Source: Pseudomonas khorasanensis (GTDB taxonomy: Bacteria; Pseudomonadota; Gammaproteobacteria; Pseudomonadales; Pseudomonadaceae). From it: a stretch of DNA of 64,000 nt. Below are positions 15,290 to 23,029 of this stretch, one piece after another. Within the stretch, counting starts at the first letter, position 1. Every line of letters starts with the position of its first letter. The notes beneath the pieces are model-generated. The model had not been told where the DNA came from. It did no database searches and saw only the letters and a list, made by a program, of their open reading frames with translations. The translations under genes and the position numbers were made by a program. Where the stretch lies: NCBI RefSeq assembly GCF_014268505.2, contig NZ_JABWQP020000012.1:62001-126000 (forward strand). Direction: 5' to 3'.

Positions 15290-15306
15290 CGGACAGCAGA
15301 AAGCAC

Positions 15307-15332
15307 GAAGGCGACCCTTGGGTCGCCTTCGC
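15307..15332. terminator. Bidirectional terminator between convergent recN and fur
   Basis: CGAAGGCGACCC / GGGTCGCCTTCG makes a 12-bp stem with a tiny loop between the recN stop (15289) and the fur stop (15365). T residues follow on the plus strand (CTCGTTTC). The two genes converge here, so it probably serves both. Confidence 0.75.
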
Positions 15333-15364
15333 TCGTTTCGCGAACGTGAAATTTGCGCGACTGC

Positions 15365-15769
15365 TTACTTTTTCTTGCGTACGTAAAGCACCAGGTTGTG
15401 ATCGACCATCTCGAAGCCATGCTTCTCGACGATAGATTTCTGAAGTTTTTCGATTTCTTCGTCGAAGAATTCGATGACTTCACCCGACTCCACGTTGACC
15501 ATATGGTCGTGGTGGCCACCGTCGGCCAATTCAAATACCGCGTGGCCGCCGTCGAAGTTGTGGCGGACCACGAGGCCGGCCGCTTCGAACTGGGTCAGTA
15601 CACGGTAAACCGTGGCCAGACCGACGTCCTCACCAGCTTCCATCAACGCCTTGTAGACGTCCTCGGCACTCATGTGGCGCTGCTCGGTAGAGTCGAGCAT
15701 TTGCAGGATCTTGACCCGTGGCAGGGTCACTTTGAGGCCGGCTTTGCGTAGTTCGCTATTTTCAACCAT
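15365..15769 (-). CDS. fur: Ferric uptake regulator Fur
   Basis: Fur is the Fe(II)-responsive repressor of iron acquisition genes. The 134-residue protein has an N-terminal winged-helix domain with the recognition helix in GLATVYRVLTQFEAAGL (about 50-66) and a C-terminal dimerisation domain with the metal ligand cluster HHDH at 86-89. It has no CxxC zinc site, which is typical of Pseudomonas Fur. It is divergent from bamE, the conserved arrangement; the 97-bp spacer holds both promoters, but no clear Fur box was seen. Confidence 0.98.
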   Translation of the reverse strand: MVENSELRKAGLKVTLPRVKILQMLDSTEQRHMSAEDVYKALMEAGEDVGLATVYRVLTQFEAAGLVVRHNFDGGHAVFELADGGHHDHMVNVESGEVIEFFDEEIEKLQKSIVEKHGFEMVDHNLVLYVRKKK

Positions 15770-15866
15770 GGTCAGCTTTCTCGCGATGCTGCTTCGCAGC
15801 TTCTCTTAATGCGGGTATGATCGGCGTTTACGTTGTCCCAGCCAAGATAGTGGAAGTCGCCCACCG

Positions 15867-16394
15867 ATGCAAAACACCAAGCTCTTGCTAACCAGTTTCA
15901 CCTTTGTGGGACTGCTCGCACTCGCCGGTTGTTCATTCCCCGGGGTTTACAAAATCGACATCCAGCAGGGCAATGTCGTCACGCAGGACATGATAGACCA
16001 GTTACGCCCGGGAATGACCCGGCCGCAAGTACGGTTTATCATGGGCAACCCTCTGCTTGCCGACACGTTCCATGCCGATCGCTGGGATTATCTGTACAGC
16101 CTGCAACCGGGTGGCGGTGAACGCCAACAGGAACGCATCAGCGTTATCTTCAATTCCAACGACCAGCTTGTCAGCCTGTCCGGTGACTTCATGCCGGGCG
16201 TGAGCCGTGACGAAGCCATTCTCGGCAAGGACAGTGGCACGAACGTGACCTCTCCAGCTGAAAACGTCGAGAAGCCAGAAGCGGAAAAGCCGGCCAAGCC
16301 AGGCTCCCTGCTGGATCAGATCCAGAAGGACGTCGATGGCGTGGAGACCGTACCGGTTCCAACTCCAGAACCGCTGGACACCTCGCCGCAGTAA
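15867..16394 (+). CDS. bamE: Outer membrane assembly lipoprotein BamE (OmlA/SmpA)
   Basis: BamE is a lipoprotein of the BAM complex, which inserts beta-barrel proteins into the outer membrane. The 175-residue protein has a lipoprotein signal peptide with lipobox LAGC, the lipidated cysteine being residue 22. The conserved SmpA/OmlA domain follows (IDIQQGNVVTQDMIDQLRPGMT, then RPQVRFIMGNPLLADTFH and RWDYLYSL). A long Glu/Pro/Lys-rich tail follows (about 120-175) that is longer than in E. coli BamE but usual in pseudomonads. Confidence 0.97.
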   Translation: MQNTKLLLTSFTFVGLLALAGCSFPGVYKIDIQQGNVVTQDMIDQLRPGMTRPQVRFIMGNPLLADTFHADRWDYLYSLQPGGGERQQERISVIFNSNDQLVSLSGDFMPGVSRDEAILGKDSGTNVTSPAENVEKPEAEKPAKPGSLLDQIQKDVDGVETVPVPTPEPLDTSPQ

Positions 16395-16401
16395 ATGGTG
16401 G

Positions 16402-16440
16402 GGCAATAAAAAACCCGGACATACCGGGTTTTTTATTGCC
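16402..16440. terminator. Bidirectional terminator between bamE and rnfH
   Basis: AAAAAACCCGG and CCGGGTTTTTT form an A/T-flanked hairpin with U-tracts in both directions, within a larger imperfect GGCAATAA / TTATTGCC symmetry. It ends bamE (plus strand) and rnfH (minus strand), which converge here. Confidence 0.9.
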
Positions 16441-16456
16441 TGCCGTTTGAGCCTGA

Positions 16457-16771
16457 TCAAAGATTTCGAGCTTTGGCCTCCGCCGCCTTGGCCGCACGCA
16501 AGCGTCGAACCTCTTTGGGATCCGCCAGCAACGGCCGGTAAATTTCGATCCGGTCCCCCGCCTGAACGGCGCGTGAATCCGCATCGGCAACCACTTTGCC
16601 AAATATCCCCAGCGGGCATTCCGCCGGATTCAGTTCAGGAAACTCTGCCGCAATTCCCGATGCCTGCACCGCCGCCCGAACGGTAACACCCTCAGCCACA
16701 GTGATCGCCCGCAATACTTGCCGATCGACCGCCGCATACACGACCTCTATCTCGATCACAGGCTCAACCAT
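16457..16771 (-). CDS. rnfH: RnfH family ubiquitin-like protein (RatB)
   Basis: This 104-residue protein has the beta-grasp fold of the RnfH/UPF0125 family. Recognisable segments are IEIEVVYAAVDRQVLRAITV, a central AVQASGIAAEFPE helix, NPAECPLGIFGKVV and GDRIEIYRPLLADPKEVRR. The biochemical role is not settled; homologues are paired with ratA. The ATG at 16771 begins MVEPVIEIEVVY as in the family; the frame extends 10 codons further upstream. It overlaps the 3' end of ratA by 8 nt. Confidence 0.93.
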   Translation of the reverse strand: MVEPVIEIEVVYAAVDRQVLRAITVAEGVTVRAAVQASGIAAEFPELNPAECPLGIFGKVVADADSRAVQAGDRIEIYRPLLADPKEVRRLRAAKAAEAKARNL

Positions 16772-17198
16772 GCATCTGCTTGGCGCGCTGGCAAAAGGCA
16801 TCTACCAGCGTGTTGGCCGCCTGATTGAACAGCGGCCCCAACGTAGCCCTGACCAGCGGCCCGGCGTAATCGAACGACAGATCCAGGCTGATCTTGCAGG
16901 CCTTTTCATTCAAGGCCTTGAACACCCAGACACCGTGCAGCTGATTGAACGGCCCCTCTTCAAGGTCCATCTCGATCGACTGCCCTGGTACCAATGTATT
17001 GCGCGTGACGAAATGCTGACTGAGGCCGCCCTTGGCCACGCCGACACTGGCGCGCATATGCTCTGGGGAGCTCTCCAGCACTTCGGCCGACGAGCACCAC
17101 GGCAGAAACTCCGGGTAACGCGCGACGTCGTTGACCAGGTCGTAGAGAAACTGCGCCGGGTACGGCAGGAGCGCGGATCGTTGGATATGTGTCGTCAT
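16764..17198 (-). CDS. ratA: RatA, START-like ribosome association toxin / coenzyme Q-binding family
   Basis: This 144-residue protein of the polyketide cyclase/START fold is known as RatA in E. coli, where overproduction blocks 70S formation; mitochondrial homologues (Coq10) bind ubiquinone. Family features are the opening HIQRSALLPYPAQFLYDLVNDVARYPEFLPWC and the C-terminal GPLFNQAANTLVDAFCQRAKQ helix over a hydrophobic cavity. The ATG at 17198 starts MTTHIQRSAL. It overlaps rnfH, the conserved ratA-rnfH pair, opposite in neighbourhood to smpB as in many proteobacteria. Confidence 0.94.
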   Translation of the reverse strand: MTTHIQRSALLPYPAQFLYDLVNDVARYPEFLPWCSSAEVLESSPEHMRASVGVAKGGLSQHFVTRNTLVPGQSIEMDLEEGPFNQLHGVWVFKALNEKACKISLDLSFDYAGPLVRATLGPLFNQAANTLVDAFCQRAKQMHG

Positions 17199-17205
17199 GT
17201 AAGCG

Positions 17206-18609
17206 TTACTTCCAGAGCTGAGCGGCAAAGACTACAAGAATGCCGATAGGCGCGACGTAGCGCATCAAGAACAGGGACAAGGCAAACAAAGCGGGGCTGC
17301 GGATAGACAATTCATCACGCACCGCTTCACGCCCCATCACCCATCCGGCGAACAACACGAAACACAAGCCACCGAGGGGCAACATGATCCGCGAGGTGAA
17401 GAAGTCGATCACACCGAAGAAGTCGAGACCGCTCTGCGCACCCCACTGGTAGAGGCTGAATACCCCGCCTTCGTTCACGAAAAACTTGGCCTCCTTCCAG
17501 ATATTAAAGGAGAACACCGTGCCCAGGCCAACGAACCAGCAGGTGAACGCCAGCCAGAAAGTCACCCACACGCGACTGATTTTCGTGCGCTCGACCAGAT
17601 AAGCCACCATCGGCTCGAGCAGGGAAATCGCCGAACTCCAGGCGGCCACCGCCACCAGTACAAAAAACACGACCCCCATCAACTGACCAAAAACCACATT
17701 ACCAAAGGCAAATGGCAGGCTGACGAACATCAGGCCCGGGCCTTCGCTCGGGTTCAGGCCAGCGGCGAATACGATCGGAAACAGCGCCAGACCGGCTACC
17801 AGAGAAACAAAAGTATCGAGCAGCGCAACACCGACCACAGTACTCGACAGCGAGGTGTTTTTCGGCATATAGGCGCCGTAGATCATAATCGAACCGACGC
17901 CGACGCTCAGCGAAAAGAACGCGTGCCCCATCGCCGGCAACAACCCGTCGAGGACTTTTTCCGGGTGGAAGTCGAACATGAAATGCACGCCTTCCATGAA
18001 ATGCCCGGTGGTCATGCTGTAACCCAGCAGCACCAGAATCATCACGAACAGCAACGGCATCATGATCCGCAGGCTTCGCTCAAGCCCGGCGACCACGCCT
18101 TTGGCAATCACGAATGCCGACAGCAGCATGAAAATCGTATGCCAAAGTGTCAGGCGCCAGGGATTGGAAATGACATTGCCGAAATAGGCACCGACTTGGT
18201 CCGCCGTCGCGCCCTGGAAATCGCCACGGCCCATGTCGACGATATAGTCCAGCGACCAGCCGCCGACCACGCTATAGAAAGACAGGATCAACAAGGCCGT
18301 GATCATCCCGGCAAACGCGCCCCACGACCATTTGGCGCTATGCCCCGCCTCCAGCGCCAGCACCTTCAAGGCGTTTGCCGGACTTTGCCGGGCGCGCCGG
18401 CCGATCAGGGTTTCGGCGAGCATGACCGGGACACCGATGAGCGCGATGCACGCCAGAAACATCAGCACAAAGGCACCGCCGCCGTAGACCCCGACCATGT
18501 AGGGGAATTTCCAGATACTACCCAGTCCCACGGCCGAACCGGTCGCGGCGAGTATGAATACCCAGCGGCTAGCCCAACTGCCGTGGACAGAAACCTTGTC
18601 TGTCGACAT
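17206..18609 (-). CDS. Sodium-dependent transporter, NSS/SNF family
   Basis: This 467-residue inner-membrane protein has about 11-12 predicted transmembrane segments. The first opens with the NSS signature WASRWVFILAATGSAVGLGSIWKFPYMVG (LeuT TM1, with the unwound sodium and substrate site), and QSPANALKVLALEAG follows the second. Prokaryotic members import amino acids with sodium; the substrate cannot be told from sequence. It ends 7 bp before the ratA start on the same strand and is divergent from smpB. Confidence 0.93.
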   Translation of the reverse strand: MSTDKVSVHGSWASRWVFILAATGSAVGLGSIWKFPYMVGVYGGGAFVLMFLACIALIGVPVMLAETLIGRRARQSPANALKVLALEAGHSAKWSWGAFAGMITALLILSFYSVVGGWSLDYIVDMGRGDFQGATADQVGAYFGNVISNPWRLTLWHTIFMLLSAFVIAKGVVAGLERSLRIMMPLLFVMILVLLGYSMTTGHFMEGVHFMFDFHPEKVLDGLLPAMGHAFFSLSVGVGSIMIYGAYMPKNTSLSSTVVGVALLDTFVSLVAGLALFPIVFAAGLNPSEGPGLMFVSLPFAFGNVVFGQLMGVVFFVLVAVAAWSSAISLLEPMVAYLVERTKISRVWVTFWLAFTCWFVGLGTVFSFNIWKEAKFFVNEGGVFSLYQWGAQSGLDFFGVIDFFTSRIMLPLGGLCFVLFAGWVMGREAVRDELSIRSPALFALSLFLMRYVAPIGILVVFAAQLWK

Positions 18610-18728
18610 CGTTTATCACGCCCAAGCGTTAGAAAAAGAGGCCGCATTGTCCGGGATTCACTCAACCTGCTCAAGCGCGCAGCAACACCGTAGCCGACAG
18701 CCCAACAACTCCATATAATGCCGCCCCT

Positions 18729-19211
18729 ATGGCTAAACAGAAGAAACACCCAACAGGGACCATCGCGCAGAACAAAAAGGCGCGACACGATTACTTCATC
18801 GAGCACAAGTTCGAGGCTGGTCTGGTCCTGGCCGGCTGGGAAGTAAAAAGTCTGCGGGCGAGCAAGCTGCAACTGGTCGACAGTTACGTGCTGCTCAAGG
18901 ATGGCGAGGCCTGGTTGCTCGGCAGCCACATCACGCCGTTGATGACCGCCAGCACCCACGTCATCGCCGACCCGGTGCGCACGCGCAAACTGCTGCTCAA
19001 CCGCCGCGAGCTGGAGAAACTCGCCGCCGCCGTGCAGCAAAAGGGTTACGCCTGCGTCTGCCTGTCCTGGTACTGGAGCAAGCACATGGTCAAGTGCGAG
19101 ATCGCTCTGGGCAAGGGCAAGAAGGAATACGACAAGCGTGACACCGAGCGTGAGCGCGATGCCGGCCGCGAATTGCAGCGCGCGGTGCGCAACAAGGGCA
19201 AGGAAGACTGA
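18729..19211 (+). CDS. smpB: SsrA-binding protein SmpB
   Basis: SmpB binds tmRNA and guides it into stalled ribosomes for trans-translation. The 160-residue protein opens with the conserved KHPTGTIAQNKKARHDYFIEHKFEAGL region, continues with an OB-fold core (GWEVKSLRASKLQLVDSYV) and has the basic C-terminal tail (KEYDKRDTERERDAGRELQRA) that enters the mRNA channel. Its RNA partner ssrA lies about 9 kb downstream in this window, with the lactate locus between them. Confidence 0.98.
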   Translation: MAKQKKHPTGTIAQNKKARHDYFIEHKFEAGLVLAGWEVKSLRASKLQLVDSYVLLKDGEAWLLGSHITPLMTASTHVIADPVRTRKLLLNRRELEKLAAAVQQKGYACVCLSWYWSKHMVKCEIALGKGKKEYDKRDTERERDAGRELQRAVRNKGKED

Positions 19212-19231
19212 TCTTCCCCCTTTAGCGCCAA

Positions 19232-19296
19232 TTCGCGAGCAGGCTCGCTCCCACCTTGGAATGTATTTCAAATGTGGGAGCGAGCCTGCTCGCGAA
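19232..19296. repeat. Inverted pair of Pseudomonas REP elements
   Basis: Two copies of the 23-nt palindromic unit TTCGCGAGCAGGCTCGCTCCCAC lie head to head at 19232-19254 and 19274-19296, 19 nt apart. The same pair recurs at 63715-63806. They form a large cruciform after smpB, between the convergent smpB and lldR genes, and may serve as a terminator. Such units are spread by REP-associated (RAYT) transposases; none is in this window. Confidence 0.85.
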
Positions 19297-19328
19297 AGCT
19301 ATTTCAGCATCAACACAAACACACCTGA

Positions 19329-20096
19329 TCACATCCCCTTGCGCCGCTCCGCCCGAGCCATGCGCTGAACTTCCTGCCGCACCTCTTCCAGCACCTCCTG
19401 CACATACAGAATGTGCCGACTGGAGACTTCCCGCGCTTGCTCCGCGCGCCCTTCGATAATCGCCAGATACAATTCCCGGTGCTGTGAAATCAGCATGTCG
19501 CGGGTTTCCGTGCGCTGCTTGTACATGCCGCCAATGTTGGTCACGACGTTGCGCTTGAGCAGATCGAACAACCCACGGATGGTGTGCAGCAAGACCGCGT
19601 TGTGGCTGGCCTCGGCAATCGCTAGATGAAATTTCGCATCCGCAGCGCCCTCTTCCGCCCGACTGACTTCGTCGTGGCGCGAGTAGCAATCCTGTAGCTC
19701 ATCGAACGCTGCGGTCAGCCGCTCGCGATCCACATCGGTGGCGCGCAATGCTGCGTAATAGGCGCACGAAGCCTCCAGGGTATGGCGAAACTCCAGCAAA
19801 TCGCGCTGCGCTTCGGGATTGCTCTCAAGCAACTGCAGCAGCGGATCACTGAACGTCGAGCCGAGGCCCTCCACCACATAATTGCCGCCACCCTGACGAC
19901 TGACCAGCAAGCCTTTGGCTGCCAGTTTCTGAATCGCTTCGCGCAACGACGGGCGTGATACGCCAAATTGTTCGGCCAGCGTGCGCTCCGCCGGAAGCCG
20001 CTCACCCGACTTCAGCGTGCCCTCCAGGATCATCCCCTCGAGGCGCTCGACAATATCGTCAGACAAACGGCGCTGACGTATCTGATCAAAGCCCAT
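19329..20096 (-). CDS. lldR: GntR-family (FadR subfamily) transcriptional regulator, LldR-like
   Basis: This 255-residue regulator has an N-terminal winged helix-turn-helix (about 8-75, with SGERLPAERTLAEQFGVSRPSLREAIQKL) and a C-terminal FCD all-helical ligand-binding domain with metal-binding histidines. It is divergent from the lactate permease gene, as LldR is, and a palindrome matching FCD-GntR operators lies between them. By analogy it should repress the lactate operon until L-lactate binds. The closely related PdhR is an alternative family assignment; the context favours LldR. Confidence 0.9.
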   Translation of the reverse strand: MGFDQIRQRRLSDDIVERLEGMILEGTLKSGERLPAERTLAEQFGVSRPSLREAIQKLAAKGLLVSRQGGGNYVVEGLGSTFSDPLLQLLESNPEAQRDLLEFRHTLEASCAYYAALRATDVDRERLTAAFDELQDCYSRHDEVSRAEEGAADAKFHLAIAEASHNAVLLHTIRGLFDLLKRNVVTNIGGMYKQRTETRDMLISQHRELYLAIIEGRAEQAREVSSRHILYVQEVLEEVRQEVQRMARAERRKGM

Positions 20097-20290
20097 AACT
20101 CATTTCTCCACGATCCCGACGGCTCGCCGGGCTGTCTATTCTGGCCTATCCGCGCGCCGCCGACACCTGCCAGACGATAACGCCCTAAACCGGATCAGAT
20201 GCAATCTGCACCGCTCATGCGACGAAAGTTTCAGGGCGACAAATTGACACACCGACACCAAGGCTTTTACCCTAGCCAACAGCGATTGTA

Positions 20291-20307
20291 AATTGGTCTT
20301 ACCAATT
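20291..20307. promoter_or_regulatory. Probable LldR operator upstream of lldP
   Basis: AATTGGTCTTACCAATT is a 17-bp sequence with perfect arms (AATTGGT / ACCAATT) around a 3-nt centre. It matches the TGGT-N3-ACCA pattern recognised by PdhR/LldR-type GntR regulators and lies 53 bp upstream of the lldP start in the 263-bp lldR-lldP gap. No other strong element was recognised in that gap. Confidence 0.8.
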
Positions 20308-20359
20308 ATCCAAATACGCTGACAGTGCCTGACCAACAACAATTAGGGGCCACCCCACT

Positions 20360-22054
20360 ATGCAAACCTGGCAACAGCTCTACAGCCCGCTCGGCAGTCT
20401 CGGCGTCTCCGCCCTCGCGGCCGTCATTCCTATCGTGTTCTTTTTCCTCGCCCTGGCGGTGTTCCGCCTCAAAGGCCACGTGGCCGGCAGCATCACCCTC
20501 GCCCTGTCGATTGCCGTGGCGATTTTTGCTTTTCAGATGCCTGTGGACATGGCTTTTGCCGCTGCCGGCTATGGCTTCGCCTACGGTCTGTGGCCAATTG
20601 CCTGGATCATTGTCGCCGCGGTATTCCTCTATAAACTGACGGTCAAAAGCGGTCAGTTCGAGGTCATCCGCAGCTCGGTGCTGTCGATCACTGACGACCA
20701 GCGCTTGCAGGTGCTGCTGATCGGCTTCTGCTTCGGCGCATTCCTGGAAGGTGCCGCCGGTTTCGGCGCGCCGGTGGCGATTACTGCCGCGCTCCTTGTA
20801 GGACTGGGCTTCAACCCGCTGTACGCCGCCGGCCTGTGCCTGATCGCCAACACCGCGCCGGTTGCCTTCGGTGCACTGGGAATTCCGATCATCGTCGCAG
20901 GCCAGGTCACCGGCATCGACGCCTTCAAGATCGGCGCGATGACCGGTCGCCAATTGCCATTGCTGTCGCTGTTCGTGCCGTTCTGGCTGGTGTTCATGAT
21001 GGATGGCCTGCGCGGCGTGCGCGAAACTTGGCCGGCAGCACTGGTGGCGGGCCTGAGCTTCGCCATCACTCAGTACCTCACCTCGAACTTCATCGGCCCG
21101 GAACTGCCCGACATCACCTCGGCACTGGCCAGCCTGATTTCCCTCACCCTGTTCCTGAAAGTCTGGCAGCCAAGACGCGCCGCCGGCCAACACATCGTGG
21201 GCGCGGTGTCCGCCTCGGTGGTCAGCGCCAGCGTCGGCGGTTTCGGCCAGAAGCGCACAACCGTGGTTTCGCCTTACAGCCTCGGGGAAATTTTCAAGGC
21301 CTGGTCGCCGTTCCTGATTCTCACCGTGCTGGTGACGATCTGGACGCTGAAGCCTTTCAAGGCGATGTTCGCTGCGGGCGGTTCGATGTACAGCTGGGTG
21401 TTCAACTTCGCGATTCCGCACCTTGACCAACTGGTGATCAAGACTGCACCGATCGTGGCCAATCCGACCGCCATCCCAGCGGTGTTCAAACTCGATCCGA
21501 TTTCCGCGACCGGCACGGCGATTTTCTTCTCCGCGCTGATTTCAATGCTGGTGCTGAAGATCAGCTTCAAAACTGGTCTTACCACTTTTAAAGAGACCTT
21601 CTACGAGTTGCGCTGGCCTATTCTGTCGATTGGCATGGTGCTGGCGTTCGCCTTCGTCACGAACTATTCCGGCATGTCTTCGACCATGGCCCTGGTGCTG
21701 GCCGGCACTGGCGCAGCGTTCCCGTTCTTTTCGCCGTTTCTCGGCTGGCTCGGTGTATTCCTCACCGGCTCCGATACTTCGTCCAACGCATTGTTCAGTT
21801 CGCTGCAAGCGACCACTGCGCACCAGATCGGCGTCAGTGACACGCTGCTGGTCGCCGCGAACACCAGCGGCGGCGTCACCGGCAAGATGATTTCGCCGCA
21901 ATCGATCGCCGTGGCCTGCGCCGCGACCGGCCTGGTGGGCAAGGAATCGGATCTGTTCCGCTTCACGCTCAAGCACAGCCTATTCTTTGCAACGATCGTC
22001 GGTTTGATCACGCTGGCTCAGGCCTACTGGTTCACCGGCATGCTGGTGCACTGA
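20360..22054 (+). CDS. lldP: L-lactate permease LldP
   Basis: LldP is a proton-coupled lactate (and glycolate) importer of the LctP family. The 564-residue protein has about 12-14 transmembrane segments and family signatures GAFLEGAAGFGAPVAITAALLVGLGF (near residue 130) and FLGWLGVFLTGSDTSSNALF (near 465). It begins MQTWQQLYSPLGSLG, as in other LctP proteins. It is the first gene of the lactate operon, under the predicted LldR operator. A GC-rich hairpin lies after its stop. Confidence 0.96.
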   Translation: MQTWQQLYSPLGSLGVSALAAVIPIVFFFLALAVFRLKGHVAGSITLALSIAVAIFAFQMPVDMAFAAAGYGFAYGLWPIAWIIVAAVFLYKLTVKSGQFEVIRSSVLSITDDQRLQVLLIGFCFGAFLEGAAGFGAPVAITAALLVGLGFNPLYAAGLCLIANTAPVAFGALGIPIIVAGQVTGIDAFKIGAMTGRQLPLLSLFVPFWLVFMMDGLRGVRETWPAALVAGLSFAITQYLTSNFIGPELPDITSALASLISLTLFLKVWQPRRAAGQHIVGAVSASVVSASVGGFGQKRTTVVSPYSLGEIFKAWSPFLILTVLVTIWTLKPFKAMFAAGGSMYSWVFNFAIPHLDQLVIKTAPIVANPTAIPAVFKLDPISATGTAIFFSALISMLVLKISFKTGLTTFKETFYELRWPILSIGMVLAFAFVTNYSGMSSTMALVLAGTGAAFPFFSPFLGWLGVFLTGSDTSSNALFSSLQATTAHQIGVSDTLLVAANTSGGVTGKMISPQSIAVACAATGLVGKESDLFRFTLKHSLFFATIVGLITLAQAYWFTGMLVH

Positions 22055-22079
22055 TCCTGCAAAACATACGGAAATAACC

Positions 22080-22104
22080 GACGCCGGTTCGTGAAACCGG
22101 CGTC
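22080..22104 (+). terminator. Hairpin between lldP and lldE
   Basis: GACGCCGGTT / AACCGGCGTC is a perfect 10-bp stem with a 5-nt loop, 25 bp after the lldP stop and 101 bp before lldE. It lacks a U-tract, so it may give partial termination or transcript stabilisation and set unequal expression of permease and oxidases. Confidence 0.5.
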
Positions 22105-22204
22105 AGCAATTCACCACCGGGTCTGTAAGGCTGCTGAAAGCAAGGCTCTCTATATTCAGCAGCCGCAGCAGACGGATAACCGGGACCACCCGGAGACACG
22201 CCTG

Positions 22205-23029
22205 ATGAGCGAGCTTTTTTACAACGCCGTGCCGAACGCGACCCGCGTGGCACCGCCCCTGCCCGAACCTCGGCAATACCCCAGCGAGAAACCGTCGCGG
22301 GTCTACCTGTTCGGCACGTGTGTGGTCGACCTGTTCTACCCCGAGGCCGGGATGGACGCGATCCATTTGCTGGAGCGCGAAGGGATTCGGGTCGAGTACC
22401 CGCAGGGGCAGAGTTGCTGCGGCCAGCCCGCCTACACCTCGGGTTACACCGAGCAGGCACGGACGGTAGCGCGTTCGCAACTGGCGCTGTTCGCCGGGGA
22501 TTATCCGGTCGTGGTGCCGTCGGGTTCCTGCGCCGGCATGCTGCGCGAGCATTACGCCGACTTGTTCAAGGACGAGCCGCAGACGTTGAAACAGGTCCGG
22601 GCCCTCGCGGCTCGCACCTATGAACTGGCCGAATTCCTGCTGTTTGTCTGCAAGGTGCAGCTCAAGGACAGCGGTGAACCGGTCAAAGTCGCGCTGCACA
22701 CCTCGTGTTCGGCGCGTCGCGAGATGAACACCCACCTGCACGGGCGCGAGTTGCTGGCGCAGTTGAGCAATGTGGAACGGGTCAACCATGACCACGAAAG
22801 CGAATGCTGTGGCTTTGGCGGGACATTCAGCGTCCGTATGCCAGACATTTCCGGGGCGATGGTGGCTGACAAGACCCGCGCGCTGAAGGAATCCGGCGCG
22901 CACAAGGTACTGAGTGCCGACTGTGGCTGTTTGATAAACATCAACGGTGCGCTGGAAAAACAGAAGGAAGCGTTGCGCGGCCAACACCTGGCCAGCTTCC
23001 TCTGGCAGCGGACCGGAGGTGCGAAATGA
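22205..23029 (+). CDS. lldE: L-lactate oxidation complex subunit LldE (LutA), CCG-domain iron-sulfur protein
   Basis: LldE/LutA is one of three subunits of the non-flavin L-lactate dehydrogenase LldEFG (LutABC). The 274-residue protein has two CCG (cysteine-rich) domains that bind iron-sulfur clusters, seen as GQSCCGQPAYTSGY and ESECCGFGGTFSVRMP, with further cysteines in CSARREM and SADCGC. The ATG at 22205 starts MSELFYNAV; the frame stays open upstream, but the extra residues do not look like family sequence. The 3' end overlaps lldF by 4 nt (ATGA). Confidence 0.94.
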   Translation: MSELFYNAVPNATRVAPPLPEPRQYPSEKPSRVYLFGTCVVDLFYPEAGMDAIHLLEREGIRVEYPQGQSCCGQPAYTSGYTEQARTVARSQLALFAGDYPVVVPSGSCAGMLREHYADLFKDEPQTLKQVRALAARTYELAEFLLFVCKVQLKDSGEPVKVALHTSCSARREMNTHLHGRELLAQLSNVERVNHDHESECCGFGGTFSVRMPDISGAMVADKTRALKESGAHKVLSADCGCLININGALEKQKEALRGQHLASFLWQRTGGAK

